Below, one piece after another: positions 11,249 through 21,614 of a stretch of 64,000 nucleotides of DNA. Each line of letters begins with the position of its first letter. The first letter of the stretch is position 1. Location of the stretch: NCBI RefSeq assembly GCF_000151665.1, contig NW_013171816.1, forward strand, positions 419,176 through 483,175, given 5' to 3'. This stretch comes from Blastocystis hominis. Taxonomy: Eukaryota; Sar; Bigyra; Opalinata; Blastocystidae. Under the pieces are notes generated by a model that was not told the DNA's origin, did no database searches, and saw nothing but the letters and a program-made list of their open reading frames with translations. A program made the position numbers and the translations under genes.

Positions 11249-12737
11249 TTAATCCCTCTTTACCTTGTCATTATTTCTCCACGTCAGCCAGTGAATCACC
11301 GCCTTCAAGAAGAACAGTCCAGCGAACGCTCCGATGCACATCAGCGGCTCTCTCCACAACATCATCTGATTCAAGTCATAAGTCACCGTGATCGTTTCTC
11401 CCTTCTGCAGCTCAATCAAATTCCGCTTCTTGAACTCGTACACCGGTCGTCCGCGGAACGAGCTGTCCAGATAAGTGAATCGTTTCTGCACGGGCATCGC
11501 TTCCACGCCTTCCGGCAGCGAGAATTCCACGTTCTTCACGCACTCGGGCAGAATCACACGCACCGTCAATTCCTGAACGTCCACCTGCTCGATCGGCGTG
11601 CTGAACGGCACCGTCAGCGAGAAGTGCTCGCCCTCCTTCTTCAGCACGCGGTTCGAAGGGAGATTGTACCTACTCTTGACCGTGTTCGATGCAAATACCC
11701 CCAATAGAACTCGTTCTTCCACCCGCCCAGCATCGGGAACCGCATCTGCAGCTCCACCAGCATGCTGCCCGGCTGTCTGCGCACGTGCGACGTCGTGATG
11801 TTCCCCAGAATATCGCGATAGTACACGTCCATAGCGCGTCTGTCGATCCTCGCGGTCAATTCCTCTACGATTCACGCTCCTTTTCTTCCACGCACCCCAA
11901 TACGGAACGGAGTCCGGGTCGCTTTTGTAGTAGTCCAGGCGAGAGAACTCTCCCGTCAGCGGGCTGCCGCTGTTCCGAGCGCGGATCACTTCCTCGATGG
12001 CCACGTTGCCCCAGTGGGAGATCTCGATCTCGCGCTCCACGGTCTCCAGCGTGCGGAATTTGGCGACGCTGGGGAAGTGAATGCGCACGGAAACCGGGGA
12101 AACAAACGGGGAAAGGGAGGCGAAGGGACCGTAGGTCAGGGTGTTGCCGTTCTTGGAGTTGGGAGAAAGGTCGGTGTAGGAGAAAATGGTGGAGGCGGGG
12201 AGATTGAAGCGGATTTCCTGCTTCTGGGAAGGATACGGAGACTGAACGTAGAGATCATGGTTGAACACGTATTTGGGAGTCTCTTGCTGCATGAAAATAA
12301 ACAGTGATGGCTACCTGAGTGATCGTCGCTGGTACGGGAACAAATACATGAGTGAGGTAGTAATTCACGAAAAACACAAACTTATTCGAGATCTTGTCAG
12401 AGGAGTGGACAGTATACAGGGTGACTCCTTCACTACTGATTATAAAGTTATCGAATACACACATGGGCTGCAGTTCATCCTTCTTCAAAGAGAGCGACGC
12501 TTTTCTGAGTGCAGATGTCTCAATATACGCCATATGCTCAATATCCGAGTTCGGAATAGCAACCTGATAGTCCACCAGGTCATCTTGCGAAGGAGAGACC
12601 TGATAACGAATCGTCACATTCACGATGGCCTCGGTCATGTCAACCGTCTTGATCACACTCAAGTTTTCGAATAACGGTTTCTCTGCTGAGATCAGCAGGA
12701 AAAGCATTGTGGTCAGTACAACAGCTGGTACTCTCAT
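11249..12737 (-). CDS. OST1: ribophorin I, oligosaccharyltransferase subunit OST1
   Basis: Subunit of the ER oligosaccharyltransferase that N-glycosylates nascent proteins. The ATG at 12737 begins a signal peptide (MRVPAVVLTTMLFLLISAEK). Family landmarks follow: REIEISHWGNVAIEE, DVYYRDILGNITTSH, ELQMRFPMLGGWKNEFYWGY, LTVRVILPECVKN, TYLDSSFRGRPV and a C-terminal membrane helix before a short basic cytosolic tail. Introns lie near 12275-12300, 11840-11870 and 11670-11700. A TAA is encoded at 11249. Alternatively a 24-base GTAAAG...TTAG intron is removed there, leaving AAG plus T exactly four bases before TGTTTGTT, so the stop could again be made by polyadenylation. Confidence 0.9.
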
Positions 12738-12801
12738 TAGAACCAATATACGCAAAACAGATCAGGAAAAATGAAGAGATTTATGGCAAACCACATTGTA
12801 C

Positions 12802-12809
12802 AACAAACA
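12802..12809 (-). terminator. TGTTTGTT 3'-end signal of the EAPP-like gene
   Basis: Exact octamer on the minus strand. Cleavage four bases upstream leaves ATT-TG, and the first A of the tail would make UGA. Confidence 0.75.
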
Positions 12810-12813
12810 CACA

Positions 12814-13635
12814 CAAATGGAAGCATTTTCCTCAATCACACTGGATAAGTAATATTTCCCTTCTCTCTTGATCCCCACCTCATTCCCACACACATCACAA
12901 ACGAGCTGATAACTCATCACTTTCTTCGGCTTCCCGTCCTCTCCTTTGATCTCCACCTCCACGCCGCAATCAAAAAGCTCCAGACAGTTACACACTTCGT
13001 CCGAAACAAATGCTACGCTGTGACGATCGGACTTCTTCCGGACTCTACGGTTTAGGGCACAGTGGTAACATGACATTTTACACTTGTAGCAGAGAGTCGT
13101 AAAACAACACGGGCAGCATAAAATAGCGTCTGTTGTGTGGTTTCCGTCTAGATTATCACCCATTACAAACCATACGCTTTTGTTCCATCCAAGCAGCATC
13201 TTTCTCGTCGCGATTTGGATCATAGAGTTCGGGAATATCGGTTTCTGCTACAAGTGAGACACCAATTTCAATTGAACCGTTATTTTCTCCATTTGCAGTT
13301 TCTTCCTCTTCATCCGAACTAGACTCACTAGGTGGTAAACGTAAATTCGATAACTCTCACTCAGTACTCTCTTCGGAGTACTCTTCCTCCTCCTCCTCTT
13401 CGTTTTCTGGAATATAGGACTCTTCCACTTGTTCTCCGTTTCCGTCGAGTTCTTTGTAAACAAATCGCCTAATCACCTTGGCATGAGGCGTTTCCTCTTC
13501 TTCATTTTCGGAAATACACTCATTATCATCAATGGAATGAATATAATTGATATCCCAGTAAGTTGCTTGAAATCTCTCTTCGCAACCAGTATCATCAATC
13601 ATATCATCCTCACTTGAAGATGATGGGAGATCCAT
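12814..13635 (-). CDS. E2F-associated phosphoprotein (EAPP)-like zinc protein
   Basis: The ATG at 13635 (MDLPSSSSEDDMIDD) opens a very acidic N-terminal region. Introns of about 30 bases lead to YDPNRDEKDAAWMEQKR and then a zinc-binding block ILCCPCCFTTLCYKCK, a cysteine-rich middle and a second CxxC (VCDVCGNEVG). The acidic part, the D-P-N/D-x-D-x-x-W linker and the CPxCxxTLCxxC signature match the EAPP family, nuclear proteins linked to E2F-dependent transcription in animals; the role here is inferred. No stop is encoded before the octamer: the frame runs ...EENASI then TG, with the poly(A) tail completing UGA. Confidence 0.72.
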
Positions 13636-13835
13636 TGAAAATAAATAAAACAAACAATGCAAACATCACCTAAAGCTACTCGGATTTCTTGTTCTGCAAT
13701 GGCAGAAAGCTGCTCTATGTCATACTATTTCACATCCAGTTATCAAATCGCTACTTGAGAAAACAACCCCCAATGTTCGGAAACACTCCAAATATCTGCA
13801 GAATATACCGGTGATGAAACTGCATGCTACACAAC

Positions 13836-16800
13836 TTAGTCAATTTCTCCCAGTTCTACCCAGATCTTTGCAAATGTCATTCCTTTCAAATTCCTCTTCG
13901 AAACCCGATCATCTCGCAGCAACATCTATCCAAAACGAATCGCTACTATCGAATACGCGTGCACTGCGAATCACTCCTCGCTTTGTCTGCTCATCCACCA
14001 AGCGAATTGGCCATCGAACCGTCTTCAACAGAGGATCTACATTACACCGTTTCCACGTTTCCACCGTCAAAACCACTGGCTTTCATCGTTCTCTCCGCGT
14101 CCTGCGAGATGGAAATATCAAACGATGGTTGCTCAAAATACTGAGCGAGCAATTCCTGTGCGAGTTTGTCTGTTTGTTACAAAAAGAAAAGAAAAGAAAA
14201 ACGAGGAGTGGAGAGCGAGCTCAGCGAAGGAGACTCGCTGTCATTCCGAATGGCGTGTAAAAAGTAGTAAACTCGCTTGACCTCCTCCACTTCCTCCTGT
14301 TTTCTGAGCGATTTCGATAGAATTCTACGTGCTGGCGCGCTGCAAGCTTCGTGTAAATGCTTTGAATTTGCTCCGTGTTTGGGATTCTGTGTGAATGAAG
14401 ATAAAGTCTGGAAATGCTACTTCAACACCTTCAGAAGCGCGGACAACTCGGAGGATTTCACGACAAGAGCGTGTTGAATCTCGAGTTGTCGAATGGATTT
14501 GCGAATGGCAATGGGTGATTCGTGTCGAAACGCAGCGAATGTGAACAAATCGACTGCAAATGTGTCTGTGAATGAATGATTGGGTGGCTGATTCTCACTC
14601 GAATTGACGTCATAATTGTCTGCAAACGAGAAGAGAGAGGCAAAGAATGCATTTCTCTCCATCAACTACACAAACAAAAAGTGGAAACAGGGAAACCTGT
14701 TCGTGATTCATGGGAGTGATGATCAAATGATTCAAAAATTCGCATTCAAATTCGATGAAACCTTCGTTTTCCAACAGAATCAAACACGTTTTCATTGTTT
14801 CCACCGAGCAATCGAACAGTTGCTCGCATTCCCCATACTTCACACAGCTGTAGGGCGTTTCGCTCACTTGACTCGCAATGAAACGGTTCACCGCGGTTAA
14901 TTCCACGTAGTTACTCCATGCCATGGAATACAGTTTCGACCAGACCGAGTCCGTTGTGATGCTCAGCGCCAAACCTTCTTCCTCATTCCCGCGGTAACGT
15001 CCGATCTCCTGCACATACCCCTGAATCGACCGACTTCCGCACAAGTGAATGATGCACTTTTTGGAATTCCAGAAATCGGACCTACTTTGATATTCTTGAG
15101 ATTGACGCCCATGCCAAAAGCGGACGTTGCAACGATTACATGAAGAGATTTCTGTGAGCGATTCAGCACACGGAGACTCTTCTTTCGTTGGGTATCATCC
15201 ATTCCTCCATGATACACAGTGCACTTCATCATCACAATGATCATTTGTAATGTACGTCAATGTTGTAACTCTGAAGATATTCGCAGAGAGACGTGGTGTC
15301 TCGACGGAATGGGACGAACACAATCACATTTTGACGTGATTTGGAATCGAAAAACGACGATTGAAGGAATTCGCGTAATAGTCTCGATTTTTGGCATTCC
15401 AAAAAACGTACTGTTGACACGACTGAATCTGGTCTCTCGACACCGAGGCGATTTTGATGTTGCGACGATACCACCCGTTATCAATGACCTGTTCCGCGGG
15501 AATCTGAAGATGTTTGCAGATATCCTATCATCGAATTCGATCGAAGCCACTACTTCCTTCACGCGAATTCCCCCGGTTCCTGTGAGTCCCAGCACCGAGC
15601 AAGACTGGTAAAAATCGCCCTGTTTTTTGGACTGGTTGATCAAGGAGATCATGGAGAAAAGTCGAAGATAATCGGATCGGAAGTTGAAACTCCAGCTGCT
15701 GATGCAGTGTGCCTCGTCGACGACCACGAGATCGATCTGATCTGCAAGGGAGGTGGAGTGGAGAAGCTCTCGAAACATGGAGGAGAAGAGTTTCTCGGGG
15801 GAGATGTAGATGATTTTGATGATGCCCGAATTGATGGCTTTGATGGATTCGAATAGAATTCGGGGAGAGAGAGAGCCGGTGAGTACGAGGGAGGAGAGAA
15901 TGGGGGGAAGCTGGTGTTCCTGATCGTGCATGAGCGAAATGAGTGGAGAGATAACCAGCGAAATCCCGCGGAAAAGAAGCGCGGGAAGCTGATAGGTCAG
16001 CGATTTTCCGCTTCCCGTCGGTGAGATAAACACCTACATGCAATGAGATCGGGAATAATACGCAGCTATGATGAGTGAGCAGCGATTGAATGATCGATAA
16101 TTGATTCGGCCGGAATTCTGGAATTCCAAAAATATTCTGTAAAATGAAAATCAAGGATTCGCTGGGAATTTCGGTTTGAGATCGCAGAGTTTCCACAGTA
16201 TCATAAAACGATCCTGTTTGTTCCAGGAGTGTAATGATCAAGTCTTGTTTGTTTGATTTGCAAGCACAACTGTACATTTTTCCCAGCACTTTCAACTCGT
16301 CCACCTATTTCTCACCTTGCTTCCCTGTTTCTACCGTCATCCCCTCCAGCTTCGATTTCTGGAATTCCAAAAATTCCTCCTTTTTCGATTTCGATTCCTT
16401 CTCGCTGTTCATCGCGTTCAAACACGACAGCACTTCGCTCCGTGCGTTCTCCTTCCACAAAAAGAAATTGCAGCTGCTCACGCGATCGTGGCAGCAACAA
16501 TAGAACTCTTTCCCGTGGTTTTTCCCCGATTTTCGCACCTTTCGCAGAACCGCGGGGATTCCGTGGTGGCAAAGAGGAGCGTCTTCGATGGAATTGTGTG
16601 TGGAAGAAGAGTCAAAAGGAGGAGGAGGAGGATTGGAGGTGAGCTGAACGATTTCTTCCTCGGTGATTCCATTCGAATTCTGCTGGGAAACATGCTGGAA
16701 TTCCGCGGTGTGTTCGTCGAATTCGATGGAATCGGGGGAGGGAATGGGCTGCGAAGCGTCGATGGAAAGCGTGTTGGGACGCTTGTGGCGCCGATGTTTG

Positions 16801-17606
16801 ACGTTGAGATGACGCTTTAGATTGAGTCGGACGTAGTTTTCTTTGAAGGGAAGAACGGGAAGCGATTTGGAAGGGGAAAAGGAAGTGGATTCCGTGGTGG
16901 TTAACAGTGTTGAAGAAGAAGAAGTAGTAGTAGTAGTAGTAGAAGATGATAATAATGATGATGATGATTTTGGATTTGAATTGGAAGAATTGGATGGAGT
17001 GGGAATCGACGGATTGATTGTGGGGTGGGAGGATAGAGATGGTGTGGAATCGATCGACGAGGACACGGGTTGACGAAGATTTGGATTCGAAGGAACGTCT
17101 TCGGTGGGTTGGTCAAGTTGAATGGGCTCATGATACACTTTGCGAACGGACGATTCCAATTTCTTTAGATCACATTAAAAAATTGAACCAAACAATATTT
17201 GAGAGAAATGAACTTGGCTCGCTGAAAAGCGATTTCTTCTTCGGTTTCTACACTAAAATTTATTTCATTCGAAAACTGGATTCGTCGCAGATATAGAAAC
17301 AGAACGACGAGAACCAGCAAGCAATGAGGAAGAAAGGAGGGCGTTTGCATCGGATATCGCTACAAAAATCAATAAACAACTCCAAAGAAACTTGATTTCT
17401 TATTCTCTCCCAAAGTATCGATCACCGAATATCCCGCGCTTCTATAAAAATAATCCACACGCTGAATACTGCTACGTTGTAGGTTGCACAGGAACAAAGT
17501 GAGTTGTTGATCGACTGGTTTCGACCGATTGCGTGCTTGCTTTCTTCTTCTCACGCCGTGGCCTACGCATGAGCAGACAACCAGAAAGAATTCACCAAGA
17601 TTCCAT
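13836..17606 (-). CDS. RecQ-family DNA helicase with N-terminal GRF zinc finger
   Basis: The ATG at 17606 (MESWPRREKKKASTQ) lies 9 bases after the 3' octamer of uL14. Four small introns lead to a long Ser/Thr/Pro-rich exon (17159-16330) ending in a GRF-type finger (CHHGIPAVLRK...KEFYCCC...CNFFLW). Helicase motifs follow: GIPEFRPNQ, SPTGSGKSL (Walker A), VVDEAHCISSW (DEAH), LTGTG, ATSAFGMGV and QEIGRYRG. A winged-helix-like segment and a C-terminal tail ending AKIWVELGEID-TAA follow. DNA unwinding in repair or replication is the expected role. Two introns (15057-15085, 15383-15411) carry a GGAATTCC-like palindrome and one (14037-14064) belongs to a repeated intron family. The GRF-RecQ fusion is unusual. 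Confidence 0.85.
14037..14064 (-). repeat. intron, shared family copy 1 (RecQ gene)
   Basis: 28-base intron containing GTGGAAACGTGGAAACG and ending ATGTAG. Removal joins SGFD to DPLLKTVRW in frame. Confidence 0.7.
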
Positions 17607-17615
17607 ATCGTTTGA

Positions 17616-17623
17616 AACAAACA
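17616..17623 (-). terminator. TGTTTGTT 3'-end signal of uL14
   Basis: Exact minus-strand octamer about 53 bases after the uL14 TAA and only 9 bases before the RecQ ATG at 17606. The poly(A) signal of one gene therefore occupies the 5' leader of the next. Confidence 0.75.
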
Positions 17624-17675
17624 ATGCAAATCACTTAATAAACTTGTCATAGGAAACATGATGATGATAGCTCAT

Positions 17676-18234
17676 TTACCAGATGGAGCTGGCAGACGAG
17701 GCAATCTTGGGCCAAAGATCGGCAGCCTCCTTCGCCACAGGTCCAGTAATACCAGATCCCTTCATCTCTCCCTTGGGGTTCACGATCACACCAGCGTTAT
17801 CTACAATCAACCCAACCAGAACACCATCTACCCTCGAAGTACAGGAACATGCCGTTCTTTCTTCTCCAGGCCTTGCGCTGTCTCACAACAACAGCGGGCA
17901 TAACTAAACGCCTGAGACGCCAAAAACCATCCCTTACCCTTCTTACGGAGTTCAGGCTTTCCCTTCTTGACAGAGGCAATGAACATATCTCCAGCAGCTA
18001 AATCTCACTCCAAATCATCCGTTAGTACAGGCAGCGGGAAGTCTGTTGAGACGAGCACCAATACCATAGACAGAGATCACATACAGGTTCTTAGCACCGG
18101 TGTTATCGGCGCAGTTCATAATAGCTCCGGCAGGGAGACCCAGACTCATCTTGAACTTGTTTCCAGCAGCACCACCACGTCCTACAAAATAACCGCTTTG
18201 TCAACTCAATAGAATACCACGCTTAGCAGCCATT
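17676..18234 (-). CDS. RPL23: 60S ribosomal protein uL14 (L23)
   Basis: Large-subunit ribosomal protein near the peptidyl-transferase/factor-binding face. Exons join through introns of about 31-37 bases to give [90 protein letters not shown] and a C-terminal ASSIW-TAA. The length (about 140 residues) and every block match the eukaryotic family. The first intron interrupts codon 6. Its 3' octamer at 17616-17623 abuts the RecQ gene. Confidence 0.97.
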
Positions 18235-18525
18235 CTTCAGTGATTTTTCTTATGGTTCAGAAACTGGGCCTATATGACCCCAAATACCCTATTATATATA
18301 TTTATATAAGGACTGTTTTCATAGGAACCCATTTCTCCGCCATTCCTTACGTTACAGCATTGTCAATAGGCAAATGTCTTCACATTGGATTGAAGAGAAA
18401 AAAGACCGCAATGATGGGGTGTCCTATACAAACCCTCTTCCACACCCTTATTCCTATGCACATTTTATATGTTATACAAACAATTTTTTTATCCACTGAT
18501 TTTTTCTCAACTTTTCTTTTTCAAC

Positions 18526-20089
18526 AATGGAGACCGCGGTAACACTTGTTGGACGTATATCTCATATTTTTAGAAAGAAGAGAACAAGAGCGTCATTTGG
18601 CAAAATGAGCAGAAGAATCTTGTTCAATGGTTCAAGACTGTTTCGAGTACCTTTTTGAAGCCGTTTGTGATAGAATAGGCGGAATTTTTCGCAATGTGGT
18701 TGCTTTAGCTAAGATTTACGTTTTACAGAAGAAGGCTTCGTCTGTGAAGGCCATTCTGACGGAATTTAGAGACGCAGAAGGTCACGCGGCCATCCACTAC
18801 GCTGCCAATTTGGGAAGCAACGAAATTTGCGAGTGGATATTGGATGAAGCTCCCGAGTGCGTACCTCCCTCTTTTTTTAATGTCACCGTAGTTGGAGATG
18901 GTCGATGAGGTTGGCGACACTCCGTTGAGCTACGCCTGTCTAGGTAACCACATGGAAACAGTGACCTTCCTGGTCTCCAAAGGCGCCAACGTCAACGCCT
19001 ACTGCAAGGGTCGCTCTCCCATCCAAATCGCCTGCGGCAACAGCAGCCAAGCGATCATCGAGTTCCTCCTCTCCAACGGAGCGGACCTCTCTCTCGGCAC
19101 AGACTCCGAGATCGGCACCCCTCTCCACTGGTCCGTGGGTGAGCATCGTCTGGACATCACGCGTCTCCTGCTCGCGCAGAACGTCGACATCAATGCAGTC
19201 AATCGCTACGGAGTCACTCCTCTCATCATGGCCAGCGCCGGAACCGACGCCTCCATGATCCAATTGCTGCTCGATCATCACGCCGACCCCACCGTATCTC
19301 CTCTCACGCGTCCTAACCGCGCAGATCGCGCTGGACGACAACATCACGCCGCTGCACATCGCCGTGGAGGGAAACCACGTGGAGTCGGTCAAGCCGTTCC
19401 TCGCGCTGCCGCAAGCCGAGCAGTTAGCGAACCTGAGCACCACGCGGACGCATCTAAAACCCGTCCACTTCGCTGTGGAGGTCAAGAGCCTCGAGATTGT
19501 GCGACTTCTGGTCCCGCTCACGGCGGAATACAAGGGAGAATCCGCCGAGGAAGTGATGAAGAAGGTGCAGATGCAGTTCGACGCGGAGAAGGCGAAGACG
19601 GAGATGGCGGCAAAGCCGAAGCCGAAGCCGCAGTTGTCTGCGTTCGAGCGACGTGTTTGCGATAAAAAGCTCCGCGACGCGAAGGCCGCCATGGCGGCGC
19701 ATGATTACCAGCGAGCGGCCGATCTGCTCAGCGAGGCCATAGCGATCAATCCTCTCAGTGAGAAGTAGAAACGTGGAAACGGAGTGAGGGCTAGCCTGTT
19801 CGTGCATCGATGTAACGCCCTTCTGGAGTTGGAGCGATGGAAGGAAGCCGAGCAGGACGCGAAGAAGGCCGTGGAGCTCAGTCCGCAGTGGGCCAAGGCG
19901 CATCTCTGTCTGGGAAATGCGTATTTCAAGCAGGGATTGTATGTGGACGCGGCGACGACGTACTATCGGGGATGCGAATTGGCGCCCGCGAACAAGGAGC
20001 TGTCGATGAAGTTCCAGGAGGCGCTGGAGGTGGGGAAGAGAGAGAGACAGAGGGAGATGATGGAGGCGAAGGAGAGAACGGAACAATAA
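18526..20089 (+). CDS. ankyrin-repeat / TPR protein
   Basis: The ATG at 18526 (META) splices through a 31-base intron to a helical N-terminus; an in-frame ATG at 18627 is an alternative start. Ankyrin repeats follow (DAEGHAAIHYAANLGSNEI, GDTPLSYACLGNHMETV, RSPIQIACGNSSQAIIEF, GTPLHWSVGEHRLDITRLLL, GVTPLIMASAGTDASMIQLL). After a Lys/Pro linker come three TPRs (KKLRDAKAAMAAHDYQRAA, ELERWKEAEQDAKKAVELSP, AHLCLGNAYFKQGLYVDAA). This is the layout of TPR-ankyrin co-chaperones and scaffolds; partner unknown. The intron between TPR exons (19765-19794) is a member of the shared intron family. The TAA at 20087-20089 is followed 13 bases later by TGTTTGTT. Confidence 0.8.
19765..19794 (+). repeat. intron, shared family copy 2 (ankyrin-TPR gene)
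   Basis: 30-base intron containing GTAGAAACGTGGAAACG and ending CTAG. Removal joins LSEN to LFVHRCN in frame. Confidence 0.75.
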
Positions 20090-20130
20090 GGGGTTTTCAT
20101 TTGTTTGTTGGAAAGGGAAGCCAATTCCGG

Positions 20131-20435
20131 ATGAGCTCGTCCTCTGCGTTCTTGATCGATCCTGAAGGGTCGGTGGTTACCACGTTAGGTAGAACGGCAT
20201 GTTGAAGTCGATCAGCACATAGGTCCTCAACACATTGTAAATCCGACGCTATGCTCTGGGGTCATGAAGAATATCTATTCTAGAGTGGAAGATCTTGTTC
20301 CAGACGAAAAACCGATTGTTGTGATTGAGACGAATCGATTGTACGTTCTTTTCTGTTCTATTCCTCTTTAGCTCCCTCACCGAAAAGAAACGAGGAGAGA
20401 ATCTTGTGTGTGTTGTAGAAGTTCGTACTGACTAA
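20131..20435 (+). CDS. small protein, possible roadblock/LC7 (LAMTOR5-like) fold
   Basis: Three exons give about 80 residues: MSSSSAFLIDPEGSVVTTL, then GPQHIVNPTLCSGVMKNIYS, PIVVIETNRFSLTEK and a terminal VVEVRTD-TAA. The pattern of D-x-x-G-x-V, an alternating hydrophobic strand, a helix, IETN and a final strand resembles the small roadblock/LC7 proteins of the Ragulator complex (HBXIP/LAMTOR5). This is pattern resemblance only. Introns are about 35 and 31 bases. An exact octamer follows at about 20455-20462, overlapping the 5' leader of the next gene. Confidence 0.45.
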
Positions 20436-20503
20436 ATTATTGTACTATGTTTCTCTTGTTTGTTTTGAAATTGGAGAGGGGGAGGCAGAATGTTTCATTT
20501 CAA

Positions 20504-21588
20504 ATGGTGAACGAGGCGAAAAGCATACCGAATGACGAAAAAGAAGCGGGGTCTTGTTTACCGAAAGCGACAGGCGGAACGGACACGCTGGCTCCTCCTG
20601 CTCCCAATCTGCTGGAAAAGGTGAATAGCGTGATAAACGAGATGCATAAATCGGGTCTGCGTGATCAATTGCTGGAACGAATTGGAATAAACCCTGATGG
20701 TAGATTCAAGGAAAATCGCAAATATATGTAACGCCAAAGGATAAGCAGTTAACGAATAGAACAATCGCGCCTCAATTGGATGAACTCAATCCAGATGATG
20801 CTAGGTTCTGGGGGTTTGGTTATGTCCCAAAGGTGTCAGAGTTCGATGATCAATTTATGAATAACGGGAAAACGTAGGTATTGCTTGTTCCGCTTTATTC
20901 TTTGATATAACGACTGGTTGTTCAATGACCACAATTTTCGAAACCCCTATGCAGTCCACAACATGGTATTGTCGTACCATCTCAATGAGTACGCATCGAT
21001 GCTGCAGGACCTAAGCTACCCTCCCGAAGAGGGCTACCAGCACATGCGATCGATTCAAAACCGCAAGTGGGGCGAGCAGCGTCTGGAGCGCGGTGTGGAG
21101 CATGCGCGCGAAGGGAGATATCAAGAAGCGATTCATTGCTACAACGAAGCGATCGAGTTGGTTCCCAAGTTCGCCGAAGCGTACACTGCGCGCGGCGCCG
21201 CGTACGATCCCTTTTCTTGAGGAGTTGATGGCGTGTAGATTGGTGAAGCTCGGGAAAGTGAAGGAAAGCATCGCTTCCTTTGAGACCGCGCTTCGGATCG
21301 ATCCGCAGACGCCCAACGCCAAGCAGTACTTGGAGAAGGCGCGTGGAATCGCGGGGAAAATGAGTAGGAGCGGAGGAGCGATGCGAATGCGGGATTCCGA
21401 GCGCGTGGAACCCCGAACGAGCTGCAAACGCGCGGTGGAGGAGCCGCCGAGCGAGCCGGCGAAGAAGTCGCAGACGCAGGACATTGATCAGCGATTGCTG
21501 GAGCTGCTGAAGCGAGACGCTGCGAGCCAGGACCGCTCGCGAAGCCGCAGTTCGCACCGCCATCGCCACCATCACCACCATCGGCATT
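20504..21588 (+). CDS. TPR protein with Ser/Arg/His-rich tail (TTC14-like)
   Basis: The ATG at 20504 (MVNEAKSIPNDEKEAG) opens an N-terminal part. Exons beyond 20880 give NFRNPYAVHNMVLSYHLNEY and two TPRs (GVEHAREGRYQEAIHCYNEA, LVKLGKVKESIASFETALRI) joined across a 37-base intron. A basic, disordered C-terminus ends in RSRSRSSHRHRHHHHHRH, recalling the RS-type tails of nuclear TPR proteins such as TTC14. The join near 20730 is unresolved. No stop is encoded: the frame reaches CAT-T, four bases before a degenerate octamer TGTTTTCT. It is convergent with LARS, whose exact octamer lies immediately beyond. Confidence 0.6.
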
Positions 21589-21614
21589 GGCTTGTTTTCT
21601 CCAACAAACACGGA

